DNA of 64,000 nucleotides, taken from the NCBI GenBank assembly GCA_036936605.1, contig JAUPFV010000001.1, forward strand, positions 152,801,187 to 152,865,186, in the 5' to 3' direction. Of this stretch, positions 12,241 through 24,945 are shown piece after piece. The notes beneath the pieces are model-generated. The model saw only the letters and a program-made list of their open reading frames with translations, made no database searches and was not told the DNA's origin. How positions within the stretch are numbered: position 1 is the first letter of the stretch; each line of letters starts with the position of its first letter. A program made the position numbers and the translations under genes. Source of the DNA: Limnanthes douglasii subsp. nivea. Its lineage: Eukaryota; Streptophyta; Magnoliopsida; Brassicales; Limnanthaceae.

Positions 12241-13679
12241 GATTGCTACTCTAAAGATTATTTTTATAATTTTATAAAAATCAGAAATAATCAAAATAAA
12301 ATGACAGTGAATTCAAATTTAGATGTTCATATGATCATCAATGAAGATTTAAAATTAGATGTTTCAAGTGTTCGACCACTAGCTCCAAAAATTCTGATCA
12401 CGGATGTCTAACAGCTGCCACATAACTTGTACCTTGAGCAAGCTACTAACTATAAAATTTTGCAAGAGATGTCCATTCAGGCCCCGCGAGTAAGATCGGG
12501 GATTCAACGTCCATGGGAAATGAGGAGAAGGAAGGTGATTATGCAACGAGCTTCATGATAAAGAACAACCACAAAACCACCAACAACATGCACACCATAC
12601 CCAACTTGGGATCTAAAGCTGAGAACAACAATAAATCATATGGTCGAGGATATTTTGGCCATAATGGAAGACGTCATCATAAGAAGAAGAGCAATAAAGT
12701 TACAAAAACCTCCATGTTAAAATACATGAGAGAAGGAATGAGCAAGTCCAAGAGATTTAACCCTACATGATATAGAAGAGTCACAAAACCACCAACAATA
12801 TGCACAAGATACCCACTGGATGAGCTAGAGTTGAGAATAACAAGGACGCATTTGGTCGAGGATCATCAGGCTATAGTGGAAGAAGTAAGAGAATTAGGAA
12901 AATATTCATCTTTGTGTGGGAGAAGGAAGAGATGAGCAACTCCGAGAGCAACGACCCTCCAGACATAGCTTTGGTGAAACGTATACCATACTACCATCAA
13001 ACAAACAGCTCCAAACAAATAGGCAACCAATTCCACTAGTATGATCGAGACTTCAATAAAATTACTAGCAGACTCTTATATCATTCCATTGAAGTCAATA
13101 GCAGGCCCATCAAGTTTAACAGTCAAATATTCAATAAGCTCCTCAATGTTCTAGTCAAATCTCTAGCAGGATTCTCAAGCATTCCAACTGACTCTCTTGC
13201 ATATTCATCTAGCATTCTAGTCAAATTTATAACATACTCCTTAGGCATTCCATTTGAAGTGGGGCTCCAACCAAGCAACCTATAGATCCATCAATACTTT
13301 AGAGTGCAATCAAATCATCAATATTCTTTGGTACCACCGCTAGGAGTTCAATAGAATCAGTACCAAACAAATTCACTACTGCATCAAACTCAGCATAAAT
13401 ATGTACCAGTATATCTCAACATAAACCAGGGATACACCATGTCACTGGTCAGAGTGGAGGGAAGTCAACAGAAGCATTCATCCCAAGCTTACATGGTTAA
13501 ACCGGATTGCCTAAGGAACCACCATCCAACTCAGTCGAAACTATACCATGCTTAATACCCCTTGGGTACGAGCCAACATTTCAAAACAAGAATAGTGCAA
13601 CACATTCAGGTGAGTAGTGGTAAGATCCAAGACACCAACAGGCTTACCCATTTCTTTGAAAAACAAACAACACTCGTGT

Positions 13680-14760
13680 TGGTGTTATCCTGGATGACGA
13701 TGAAGACTTTCTAGAAAATAATCCCCATTGGCTTTAAACACCAAGTATAAAGACTTGCCACCAAATTTTCTCAACCACAAGATGAAAAAATACACTAGGA
13801 ATGGAGATTATGAGCTTCTTATCAAGAAGTGTAAAATAAATATGATGCAGTACTGGTGGATGATACGTTAAACTATGAGGATCTTTTGATGATTTTTCGA
13901 AACAAAAACTTAAAATGACTTAAGAACATCCCCCCATGATACATAATAAGTTTCAAATATGTTAAGAACACCTTTTGAAAATTGTTTTATTGTTTCTAAG
14001 ATGATTATTAAAGATTAAGATTACATCATCCTGCAAGCAGCGGTCAAAGGAACTTTACTTGATTATACTCAGAGGTTCGTGAACATAAAAATCGAACTGT
14101 ATGATTATCACGACTTGGTAATACTTGCATCATAGAGACAATGAATTGTGTTATGATATCTATCAAATTCCATAGTAAAGAAAATACATTCAACTTTGGA
14201 TACATGCTAAAAGAATTTGAACGTCATATCAAGGTCGATAATATTTCCAGATCACGGGTGGATAGAGACACAATAAGTCCAACTATATACCCCTTGTACT
14301 ATCTTATACGTAAAATAATGAATAATTAACGGTGGGGCAAGTGAACTCTGAACTGTGTCATGATGCCTCTAGCAATAAAAATGAACGTTTGGCAAGACCC
14401 AAAAATAATTAAAATGGCAGAAGGAGGCCTCAGAACAACTACAAAAATAACAAAAACATTCGTAGATAAGAAGATCAAGGCAAGAGACTATTCACTAAGT
14501 TGGTCGAGAATCTCAAAGTCATTTACGAACAAATCGATGATATGATCACATACTAAATACCAGATAAGTTACAAATCCCTAAGGAGTACAAAGAAAACAA
14601 AATGTTATGTAAGTTCCATAATGACATCGGACACTGTAGATTGTTGGGCTTTGGTGGATCATGTCCAGAACATGATTGACGAAGACAAACTCTCGGATAA
14701 ATAAACCAAAACATGCATCGGCTGATCAAAACCTTCCTCAAACGTATGAGAGGCAAGCTC
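13680..14760 (+). pseudogene. Gag remnant of element 2 with zinc knuckle
   Basis: The capsid-like start LPPNFLNHKMKKYT corresponds to the LPxxFxxPxxxxYxGxxDP region of plant Ty3 gag proteins. About 800 bp later CKFHNDIGHC provides the C, H, H and C ligands of a retroviral-type zinc knuckle that binds the element RNA. Several stops and shifts occur between. Short frames at 14141-14329 and 14360-14545 belong to this stretch. Confidence 0.55.
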
Positions 14761-16118
14761 TAAGAGTACCTGATGAGTTGAGAGCCTTGGACAACAATAC
14801 CATCATTGAACTAGAGTAATTTTAGTATATATACATGGATCCTAACAGAAAATCCATCAGAGTCATGGGTAGAGGATATTATTTTTTAGTAATTACTAAA
14901 AACTCAAAGGAAGCAATTTGGATGGTTTAGATGTCTAGCACTAAGGTCACACTTCATCGCACTTTTATAGCAATCCGTACCGAATGTTTGGGTTTAGCGA
15001 TAATGATATACGAGGAGCGACATAACCCCCACAATGATGTTGTACTAATCACCGTTTAACTGGCAAGAGTAGTAGTCAAACGAGTCATGATAGACACAAA
15101 CTCAACCAACATTATTTACACTAATATATATGAAAATATGAAGGCTTCTCCAGTCATGATTCTTTGTTAAAGGATCTTGACTGGATTCATTAGTGTGGAT
15201 GTTAATATTTTGGGAGAACTCATGCTAGATGGAATCATTGGGAAATCATATTTAAAAAAAGAATGTATGATAATTGTTCATGGTAGTAGAAGTTCTCTCC
15301 TTATACCGTTTAATTTTAAGTTGATCATGGTTGGATCAAATTCATGTTATAGTCTTTACATACATTAGTGCCTTTAATACCCAATCAATGGGAAGAGTAG
15401 AAGTGATCGGGAAGAATCAAAAGACTTCCAAGAAATGTTACAAAACTTCTCCCACCCTCAAGAACTAGCAACTGGCGGGGGACATGATCATCATTTACGA
15501 TATGGATGACCTAAATGATCACCCCACCTTATAGGGATATGGGATGAAATTGAAGCATCAACATGGAAAGAAGAAATTTTTTATGGATTTGCCATAACAT
15601 ACTAACAAAGTTTAGGTAAAAATTACTTGACTTTTTTAAGCGCAACTTAGACATGTCAAAATGATATCTTGCTTGGAATTCCCCGGATGTCAAAAGGGTC
15701 TCAAACGAAGTTATGTGCCATATATTTCCTATCAATAACAACTTTTGATCGATCAAACAAAAAAAGATATCTTGCTCTTGGTAGAAAATAGAGGCCATTA
15801 GAATTATTATCCTCGACCATATTCGGGTATCCAACTACCCAATATGGACAACCAATCCAATATAAGCAAAAAAAGAATGAAAAGTGGTGGGTGACTGTAG
15901 ATTTTATATCATAATATCGTTCATGTAAACCTATTATGGATACATCCAGATAGAGATGCATGAGGATGATAAAGAGCACATAACTTCCTTTATATAAAAG
16001 GGATTATATTGATACAAAATAATACCATTCGTGTTTAAGAGTGTTGCTACATATCGGGCCTTATCCATAGGGTTCCGCCATACAACTTGACTGAAATATC
16101 CAAACTTCTATTAAAGAT

Positions 16119-16442
16119 ATGGTATTCACCATCATTCAAGATAAAGATCACTTGATAGACTTATCTGAAACCTTCAAAAACCTAAGGCGAGTAAATCTAA
16201 AGCTCAACCAAGAGAAGTTCACTTTTGGTGTCTGGACAGGCACATTCTTTGGTGATCATTTTCAATTCTCAAACTTGGCCTCCATGGGTCCTCCATACAA
16301 CATAAAATTAATTTATATAGTGGCGGGAAGTTTGGCTGCGTTAAAGCGATTTATTTACAAATCTTTGGAGAAATGTCAACCTTTCTTTCAAGTCTTGAGA
16401 GGAGCGTGGAAATTGAAACAGACTTTATACTGTAAAGAATAA
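16119..16442 (+). pseudogene. RT thumb to RNase H segment of element 2
   Basis: The 107-residue frame reads DHLIDLSETFKNLRRVNLKL and then NQEKFTFGVWTGTFFG. This is the standard Ty3 RT segment after the YxDD box (H...L..TF..LR...LKLNPEKC.FGV..GKFLG). It then continues AGSLAALKRFIYKSLEKCQP and FFQVLRGAWK, the tether into RNase H. It ends at a stop, and the RT catalytic part upstream is unreadable. Confidence 0.75.
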
Positions 16443-17155
16443 TTCTATAACGTCGAGATATTCCTAGTTTCACTGGAAGAATTAACAAAGTCAAAGCCAT
16501 GAGAGTCATTGTATCTCCATTTGGCAGTCTGGGACCATATTATAAGAATTGTGCTTATTTGATAATAAGGAAATGATTCCAATGCAATTGACTATGTAAG
16601 TAAATCCTTACTAAGTTGATAATTAAGGCTAGAATTTTTTTCATTAACATTAATGGTAGCAAGTCAAAAGATGAGATCATGCGTCTAAACCCACACACTT
16701 ATTGTACGAACATTCTTTCTTTTGAGGAATTTTTTATATAAACTGCATGTGTTTGGTAGACTAACCATGTGGTCTATGGAGTTAGTAAATTACGACATTC
16801 AGTTTAAAGCATGAATGAAAATCAAATCCCAAGCCTTGGCCAACTTCTTAATTGATTTCTAATCTAAAAGACCAATACCTAAAAAGGAACCTGTTTAATG
16901 AAGTTAGAAAGTCTGAACGGATGGCCGAAGCAATAACCATGACTCGGGTATGAAATTTAGCTAACATTCCCCACCGGAGATAACTTGATGCAGTCTAATA
17001 AGTTTTCCAACTACCAATAAGGAGATGGAATATGAAGTCGTCATTGCATGTATTCGATTGGCTAATATTTGTGGAGCAACGTGGTTCCAACTCCTCACAA
17101 ACTCACATTCGGTGGTTTATCAAGTGCTCGGTCATGCCAAATCTAAAAGGATTCT

Positions 17156-17530
17156 ATCATTCAGTACTTAAACTATCTTTAATATTAAGAAACTTTATAC
17201 GATGATTTTACTTTTGAAGAAGTCCAAAAGTGGATAATGCAACCTCTGATGTACTGGCTTCCTCGACATGTACGATATTAGAAACATGAGATATCTTCCA
17301 ATATAAACCTTCCATCACCCTTCCATAACCCTCTAAAAGGGACTGTATCATTCAATATCAAAACTATCTTCAACATTACGAAACTTTATTCGACGATTTT
17401 ACTTTTGAACAAGTCTCAAAATTGGATAATGCAACCTCTGATGGCTTGGCTTCTTCGGCATGTACGATATTAGCAACATGAGACATCTTCCATCATAGAC
17501 CTTCCATCATCCTCCCCAAAAATATTATCT
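17156..17530 (+). repeat. About 191-bp tandem duplication between aRH and INT
   Basis: Segments starting at 17156 and 17347 (both atcattca) align over about 185 bp, with shared blocks such as gataatgcaacctctgatg and tgtacgatatta. Element spacing is otherwise normal, so this looks like a local duplication in the spacer between the second RNase H and INT. Confidence 0.8.
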
Positions 17531-17829
17531 TAATTATCTCATCTTCGGGATTCATGGTAATCGAGGGAAAATAAGTAGAAGAAGAGGATTGGCACACATT
17601 GATTATCAAACATCTTACTAAATATTTACTACATGAAAGCAATGCCAAAGCTCATAAGCTTAAAAATGAAATCGGTCAAATATGTATGACTATCTGACAC
17701 AGTCTACAAGCAAGGCCTCACCAAACTATTGCTTTGTTTCCTCAACCCCGATGAAGTAACATTTATTGTAAAAGAGCTCAATAATAGAGAAAAAATCCTA
17801 TTGTGGGTACAAGACGCTACAAATAAGAA

Positions 17830-18660
17830 TCTTTCTCCAAGACTAATACTGCCATATTATGATGGAGGATGAAAAGAACAAAGTCAAAAATTGTTACACA
17901 TGAAAACACTTCTTCAACTCAATCTTAGACTAGGACGTGCCGTTAGAACAGTATTTGAAGCTATTATTTTTTATAGATGAGGCTTCGACATCATAGGATC
18001 CTTTCTAAAGGATCTGAAAGGAATAAAATTCTTAATTGTCGCAATAGATTACTTTTCCAAATGGGTAGAGGTCCAGCCATTGGTGAACATCATGGAAAAT
18101 GAAGTTATCAACTTTCTCAGGTACGACATATATAGCAAGTACGGCATATTATGAGACTCGATTCTAAAACAAAAGACTCGCATGGTTATACGGCACAAAT
18201 ATCGTAAGAAAAATTTATATTCTCATTTCCATCCTTAGGAATAAGTCCAAGTGTATGTGACCAACATGACCATATTTAACGGAATCAAAGAGATGTTGGA
18301 GGAAGTTTTATGCATCATATAGTTTTATTAAACTATTTTGGATTCAACAACCAACGAAACACCTTTTTTCTTGAGTATATGACATGGAAGCAATGTTACC
18401 AACCGAAACTCCTATACCTTCTTACCAAATGTCAACATACAAAGAGGGCAGTAATTCATAAAAATGAATTTTGAACTTGATGTGGTTGCAGAAAATAAGG
18501 TTAAAGCCTACCTTCGATCATAACACTACAAAACTCTTATGTAAAATATATATAATTTTAAGATTCAGTTTTGAAGCTTTGAGGTGAGAGACAAAGTTTT
18601 AAGAAGAGTATTTGTATACCAAGGGAAGAATTCTTGATAAGTTGGCCTCAAACTAGTGAA
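17830..18660 (+). pseudogene. Integrase remnant of element 2
   Basis: Broken INT with a zinc-binding end near 17870-17910 and a core with ITFPNG*RSSHW near 18045-18090, the frame-disturbed counterpart of the conserved DYFSKW box. The C-terminal part is at 18470-18650. Integrases join element DNA to the chromosome; this copy is inactive. Its last about 300 bp are present again in copy B and, in part, copy C. Confidence 0.6.
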
Positions 18661-20347
18661 GACCTTACATAATTGATGCCAAAATAAAATCGGCAACATT
18701 CACATTTTTAAATATATAAAGTATCCAGATTCAGCAACCTTGGAACATCGAGCATGCAAATCTTTGACATCCCCCTTAAGCTTCAGTTCTTTGTTATATG
18801 ATTATATATGTAAACGATCTATTATACTTAGGATGTACTCTTTCTGACCCCGGTTGTGCATGAATTTTTTAAGGAGACACACATCTTTAATAAACGTGTA
18901 TTTTGGCCAATAAATAAATCTCAAATCATTTTTGCTTCGCATAAATATTTTAAATTTTACAAAACAACACGCCACAATCAACATACAAAGGATAAACCTG
19001 AGATGCCTATGGGTAGACTTCAACATCTGTAGGAATTTTGGCCCACCTTTAACAAAATAATAGTATATGAGTCTGAATATAGTATTTGACCCGCTGAAGA
19101 GCTTTAGACTTCATTCCAACAATAATAAATACAACAAATGATAAGTCTCAAAATATGTTTCATACCTTTGAATTTATTTGGTCTTCATACATACAAAAAA
19201 ACAAAAAAAAGGTAAGACTAAATATAAGCTTTATCCCTAAAAAGAGTTTTGGCCTTTAAAGAGTCTACGTACCACTATATTAAACAATAATCATAATAAG
19301 ATGATTATTGAAATTAGTATTAAAAGAAGTCATGCACTCTTCACAAAAATAAAAATATATAAAGTTTAGTTATTTTTATACATAATCCAAACAATGATCT
19401 CATGTGGTCTTTAGTCAGGTCTCAGTCTTTTAAAAATCTGATCATCATAATTTGACTAACAGAGCACCATAAAAGAGAAAACTAAAAAAGACATAAAAAA
19501 TAAAGCATGAGCCATAAAAATATAAGTCATAAAATTCGCTTAATATATAATACAATAAAAATAACCCCAACTAAATGGACTTTTATCATAAAGTTTCCCA
19601 ATAATGGAGACTTTAGTTATCAAACTAACTCAAGGGCTTAAAATAATGCAATATCATAACCATATGTCAGAATGACTGTTGGAGGTTTAATCCAACTTGT
19701 GCGGTAGAACCTTCTATGATCCTGTAACACTCTCATTTCTAACAAACTAATATAATACTCCATTTGGGGATGACATCAAAATAACTTGGTCAAGATGCAC
19801 AATCATCGACCCTACAACATCAACTTGGTTATAATCCTCTTCATTCAAACATGTCAACTTTTTTCTCTCAGCCTCCATAGTGGTTATAAGAGGCTCGTGG
19901 TCATGAGACCTATACCACTTGCACATTTCAGGTGTCCCCTTCTGTGGAACAGAGTTTCAAAATGTGTATAGAGGGATGCATTTGACCCCTAATTTATTTT
20001 CAAGATCTGTGTTTATCGTTTTGTTGGAATTTATATTTTCCTCTAAAAATGCCTTAACTATGTGTTATTCTAAAACAACACACCAACAACCTCTAATATG
20101 AGCCTCAGATCGTCCTTAAAGGTGGTAGGAGTTCGGCATGCTTAATGCAAAGTAATAAAACAATTAGGAATGTCTACAATAGAAGTGAAAATACATCAAC
20201 ATATATTCACACAAAATAACAAAGGCAACATGAATTTTCAATTTACCTTTACGCTCAAATTCAATTATCTTTTGGCCAAGTCCACTAGAAAAATATAGCT
20301 GGGTAATTTTCTCTTGTTGTCCAAATCAATAAATTAGCTCACGAGTT
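18344..20347. repeat. Tandem repeat copy A (about 2.0 kb)
   Basis: Starts at tcaacaaccaacgaaac and runs through the INT C-terminal segment into the minus-strand antisense ORF. It ends at gctcacgagttat, where B and C continue with different sequence. B repeats it with an offset of about 2,029 bp and high similarity throughout. Confidence 0.92.
18680..20347 (-). pseudogene. Antisense ORF C-terminal part, copy A
   Basis: Minus-strand reading around 19760-19960 gives EMCKWYRSHDHEPLITTMEA and ERKKLTCLNEEDYNQVDVVG, then MIVHLDQVILMSSPNGV, without stops. Copies B and C encode close variants. Only this C-terminal part is present in A because the repeat ends at 20347. No known family is recognised. 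Downstream of it, 18700-19700 has no convincing frame. Confidence 0.5.
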
Positions 20348-20372
20348 ATATGACATGGAAGCGTATGACATG
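20348..20372. repeat. Junction filler between copies A and B
   Basis: About 25 bases (atgacatggaagcgtatgac and following) are not found at this place in the other copies. They echo the tatgacatggaag motif that lies a few dozen bases inside the repeat (20407-20419). Such templated filler is typical of end joining. Confidence 0.7.
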
Positions 20373-21779
20373 TCAACAACCAACGAAACACTTTTTTTCT
20401 TGAGTATATGACATGGAAGCAATGGTACCAACCGAAACTCATATACCTTCTTACCGAATGTCAACATACCAAGAGGGTAATATAATTCACAAAAATGAAT
20501 TTTGAACTCGATGTGGTTGCAGAAACAAGGTTAAAGCCTACCTTCGGTCATAACACTACAAAACTCTTATGTAAAACATATATAATTTTAAGATTCTCGT
20601 TTGAAGCTTTGAGGTGAGAGACAAAGTTTTAAGAAAAGTATTTTTATACCAAGGGAAGAAGTCTTGATAAGTTGGCCTCAAACTAGTGGAGACCTTACAT
20701 AATTGAAGCCAAAATAAAATTGGCAACATGCACATTGTTAAATATATAAGGCAACCAGATTCAGCAACCTTGGAACATCGAGCATGCAAATATATGACAT
20801 CCTCCTTAAGCTTCATCTCTTTGTTATATGATTATATATGTAAACGATCTATTATACTTGGGATGTAATATTTCTGACCTCGGTGGTGCAGGAAGGTTTT
20901 ACAGAGATATAAATCTTTGATAAACGTGTATTTTCACCAATACGTAAATCTCAACTCATTTTTGCTTCGCAAAAGTATTTTAAATTTTACAGAATAACAA
21001 GCCATAATCAACATACAAATGATAAATTAAGATGCTTATAGGTAGTATTCAACATTTGTATGAGTTTTGGCCCACTTTTAACAAAATAATAGTATATGAG
21101 TCTGAATAAAGTATTCGGCCCGCTGAAGAGCTTTAGACTTCTATCTAGCAATAATAAGTACAACAAAGGATAAGTCTCAACATATTTTTCATGCTTTTGA
21201 ATTTTTTTGGTCTTCATACATACAAAAAAAAAAAAAAAAGGTAAGACTGAATATAAGCTTTATCCCTAAAAAGAGTTTTGGCCTTTAAAAAGTCTACGTA
21301 CCACTATATTAAAAAATAATCATAATAAAATGATTATTGAAATTAGTATTAAAAGAAGTCATGCACTCTTCACAAAATAAAAAATATTTAAAGTTTAGTT
21401 ATTTTTATACATAATCCAAACAAGGATCACATGTGGTCTTTATTCAGGTCTCGGTCTTTTAAAAAACTGATCATTAAAATTGGACTAACAGAGCACCATG
21501 AAAGAGAACAATAAAAAAGACATAAAAAATAAACCACGAGCCATAAAAAAATATAAGTCATAAAATTCGTTTAATATATATAACAATTAAAATAACCCCA
21601 ACTAAATGGACTTTGTTCACAAAGTTTCCCAATAATGGAGATTTTAGTTATCAAACTGACTCAAGAGATTAAAATAATGCAATATAATAACCATATGTCA
21701 TAATGACTGTTGGAGGTTTAATCAAACTTGTGCGGTAGAACCTTCTATGATCCTGTAACACTCTTATTTCTAACAATCA

Positions 21780-23749
21780 TATTTAATACTCCATTTGGGG
21801 ATGACATCAAAATAACTTGGTCAAAATGCACAATCATCAACCCAACAACATCAACTTGGTCATAATCCTATTCATTCAAACATGTCAACTTTTTTCTCTC
21901 AGCCTCCATAGTGGTTATAAGAGGCTCGTGGTCATGAGACCTATACCAGTTGCACATTTCAGGTGTCCCATTCTGTGGAACATAGTTTCAAAATGTGTAT
22001 AGAGGGATGCATTTGACCCCCTATTTGTTTTCAAGATCAGTGTTTATCTTTTTGTTAGAATTTATATTTTTCTAAATAGATGCCTTAGTTATGTCACCAA
22101 CAACCTCTAATATGAGTCTAAGATCGTCCCTGAATGTAGTAGGAGTTCGGAATTCTTAATGCAAAGTAATGAAACTATTTAGGAATGTCTATAATAGAAG
22201 TGAAAATATGTCAACATATATTCACACAAAATAACAGAGGCAACATGAGTTTTCAATTTACCTTTACGCTCAAATTCAATTATCTTTTGGCCAAGTCCAC
22301 AAGAAAACTATTGCTGGGTAATTTTCTCTTGCTGGCCAAATCAATAACTTAGCTCATGAGTTATGGAATATTCTTCAATGCAAATACAGGTAGTTCGGAT
22401 GCCCCAACCATACCCACCACATGATTTCTTTCATTATGTGCATCAATATTTTCCCCATAAGTAACGAAACTCGTAATCACCTAAAGGGATGGATGACTTA
22501 ACTTTTACTTCTCATAACCTTCAATTGTCAAAGACTTCACATCGATTATTGGATTTTGGACATCCAAGCCAAATACATCTTCAACTCTAGGATTCTTAGT
22601 CAAAACATCAAAGTTATTAGGCTTAAATCAGGAAATAGTCCCTCGACTATCATGGTTTCTTTCATTTAGTCTCTCGACTAAAAAATCACCGGTGAGGGTC
22701 CCTCGACTATCCCATTTTCTTTCATTTAGTCCTTCGACTTTAAAATCACCTGTGAGGGTCCCTAGACTTTGCAAAAATCTATAAATTTAGTCCATCATTT
22801 GAGATTTTTTCTTAGATTCAGGGACTAAAGTTATAGATTTTTCAAAGTCCAGGGACCCTCACCGGTGATTTTTTAGTCGAGGGACTAAATGAAAGAAAAC
22901 ATGATCGTCGCGGGACTAGACAGCGATTTAAGCCAAGTTATTAGTAAGATTCAGCTATTCGGTCATAAAAATTACATGCTCTAAGGCTTTGGGTTACTCA
23001 ACCTCCGGTACAATGCAGAATCTCTTCCCAAACACTCAGCCACACTTGTGAACTTCAGATCCACAAAGAGGTACAATTGCAAAATATTTCCCCACATTCT
23101 GGTTGGTTTTTACACTAGACTCATCAGCGGTCATGGATTTTTTGGCATTAGAGAATTAATGACTTTCTTCTCTCATCTATGTTTTACTCACAAACTGTCC
23201 CAACAAGCGAGCAAACTCTGCATCCTCTAGGTACTTATTTTTTTCTCATTAGGGTCCCCTTTAACAATTACAACCTATTTGAAATGGGCTGAAGACACCT
23301 CATTTCTCCTCTAGCATCTTTATAATTAAAGATATACCAGTTGAACCATCAACAGTAAGATTTTTCCTCATTAAATCTTTATCAAAAGAAGCATTTATTT
23401 TCTTTCCAACTTCAAACTTGAGATTTGGCTTAATGATTTTGTTTTTGGCTTCAGTAGCCTTTGAGTATCCAGACCCATCATCATATGTTATGGTGTACTT
23501 AATAGGTGATACATCCCTGTCTAGACCTTTGGTCGTGTCCCTCATCCTACTCTTATCAGCTCTGCTATATGCCACTTTCATATTGACATTTTTTGTTATC
23601 TTTGTTTCCACCACAACAGACTTCCCAACAGCCCTCATGGTCGGAGACCACCTGACTACAACCATCTTCGCTAAAGAACCATCTCATTTTTCATTTTTTT
23701 AGGTAGCAAAAACTTTGGAAGTCTTTTTGGAAGAGAGTCTCTTCATCAT
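21780..23749 (-). pseudogene. Antisense ORF of unknown function, copy B
   Basis: On the minus strand it begins near 23749 with MMKRLSSKKTSKVFAT and, after a stop, enters a 121-residue open frame (23665-23300; MVVVRWSPTMRAVGKSVVVE and on, then KYTITYDDGSGYS). It continues past further stops to FGKRFCIVPEVE (about 23025), a MITE interruption at 22620-22934, and EMC...WYRSHDHEPLITTMEA near 21900-21960. The 121-residue piece is basic, with K/R-rich patches. It lies opposite to pol, after INT, in the place where Tat elements can carry extra ORFs. I do not recognise the family, and it does not show the coiled coil seen in the antisense ORFs of elements 1 and 3. Confidence 0.6.
22620..22934. mobile_element. 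315-bp MITE with 9-bp target duplication
   Basis: Termini are GGCTTAAATC and GATTTAAGCC, perfect 10-bp inverted repeats. The inner arms are also complementary (agtccctcgact, agggtccctcgac, aatcaccggtga), so most of it can fold into one long hairpin. The left arm holds two copies of a unit of about 65 bp. The flanks repeat aagttatta (22611-22619 and 22935-22943). Paralogous copy C has a single caagtcattagtaagattc at about 27479-27497, the empty site. A 9-bp duplication fits a Mutator-type MITE. Confidence 0.92.
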
Positions 23750-24439
23750 CACCTTTGGCCTATGGCTAATTTATGTAGATTGTAGACCCACAAATGGTAG
23801 AAATATGGGGCCATATGCCACTTTTAAGAAAATTATCCGACACAAGAAATGAGTGATATGAATAATGTCATTGTGTAGCTCCCCTCACCAACCTAGCATA
23901 ATGAGTTTTGACATCCAGTACTTTCTCTAGGAGAACCTTCTCTGACAATTCTAATAAATTTTATAAGAAGTCTAGTTAAACAATAAAAATATTATACAAT
24001 AGAAGAATCGCAATTCAAATAAGAAAAAATGTTAATGAGTCATTTTTTAAATTTTATGTGAAAGAGCAAAGCCTTTTATTTTGTTTCAACCCAATCTCCC
24101 ATTTTCTAGAGATGTAAACACACTCTATATTTCAACTCTTATTGAAGTCTGGGAGTTTTCCAAGGATCTTGGCATTATCGACCATCATAAAATAAAAATA
24201 TGGATAGGGCTTTCCTTTAACAATTAAGTTCATACCAAGAACCTCTTAACATTGAAGTGTTTATACACCTTTGGGGATGGAATAATGGTTATCATAAAGA
24301 TTTATCCACGCATTCGGAACAAGTTGGTTGGATGGATATGTGTATCTTCAAATAATTCAAACAAATCTCGACTTAAAGAAAGCTAAAGTCATATTTTTAT
24401 GATGTATGTGATAAACACAACCTCATCAACATATGCATC

Positions 24440-24945
24440 TAACGGAGTTTAGCCCTCTATCACAATCATGTATACACTACATGATTATCAGTTTATATTT
24501 AACCTTTATGATTTTAGTTTAGCCCTCATCAATTCACATTTAACCCATGATTCTCAATTTGCATTTAATCCATGATTCTCAGTTTCTATTTAATTTATGA
24601 TTCTCAATTTACATTTAAACTTTTATTCTTAGTTCGCATTTCATTCTAAATTATCGGTTATTTGACACATGATTCTTGGGTCGCATTTAGCCCATGATTC
24701 TTAATTTGCATTTAACTCATGATTCTCAGTTTACATATAATATATGATTCTCAATTCATATTTAACTCATGTTTCTCACTTTGTGAACCGTTATTTTGTA
24801 GTGCGTATATAACACATGATTCAAGAGTCATGTTTAACCCATGATCTCAGCTCGGATTTAACACATGATTCTTAGTTTGCATTTAAACATATGATTCTCC
24901 AGTTCGTATTTAACACATGATTCTCAGTTGAGATGTAACAAATGA
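24440..24945. repeat. Minisatellite of about 24-27-bp units
   Basis: Roughly 15-20 diverged units built around tttaacccatgattctcag, with length varying by a few bases. Present in copy B only. It lies in the stretch deleted from copy C. No protein or known satellite is recognised. Confidence 0.85.

Larger units (their letters stand above)
12215..18680 (+). mobile_element. Ty3/gypsy Tat-lineage relic (element 2)
   Basis: A plus-strand element in the usual order. Gag core pieces have LPPNFLNHKMKKYTRNGDYE near 13755-13815. A zinc knuckle reads CKFHNDIGHC near 14608-14640. The protease remnant is VMIDTNSTNIIYTN (about 15088-15130). An RT thumb to RH segment lies at 16119-16442. RH to aRH is about 16450-17150, INT about 17830-18660. 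Every module is broken by stops. The protease triad reads DTN where DTG is expected. The 3' part from about 18344 on has been duplicated further downstream. Confidence 0.75.

Noticed and set aside
12513..12770. 85-residue basic frame as a separate gene
   Set aside because: It sits between the primer site and the gag core of element 2, and reads as the variable gag N-terminal region with low-complexity Asn/Lys stretches.
24440..24945. CRISPR-like array
   Set aside because: Unit length varies, there are no unique spacers of constant length, and the context is plant retrotransposon DNA. It is a minisatellite.
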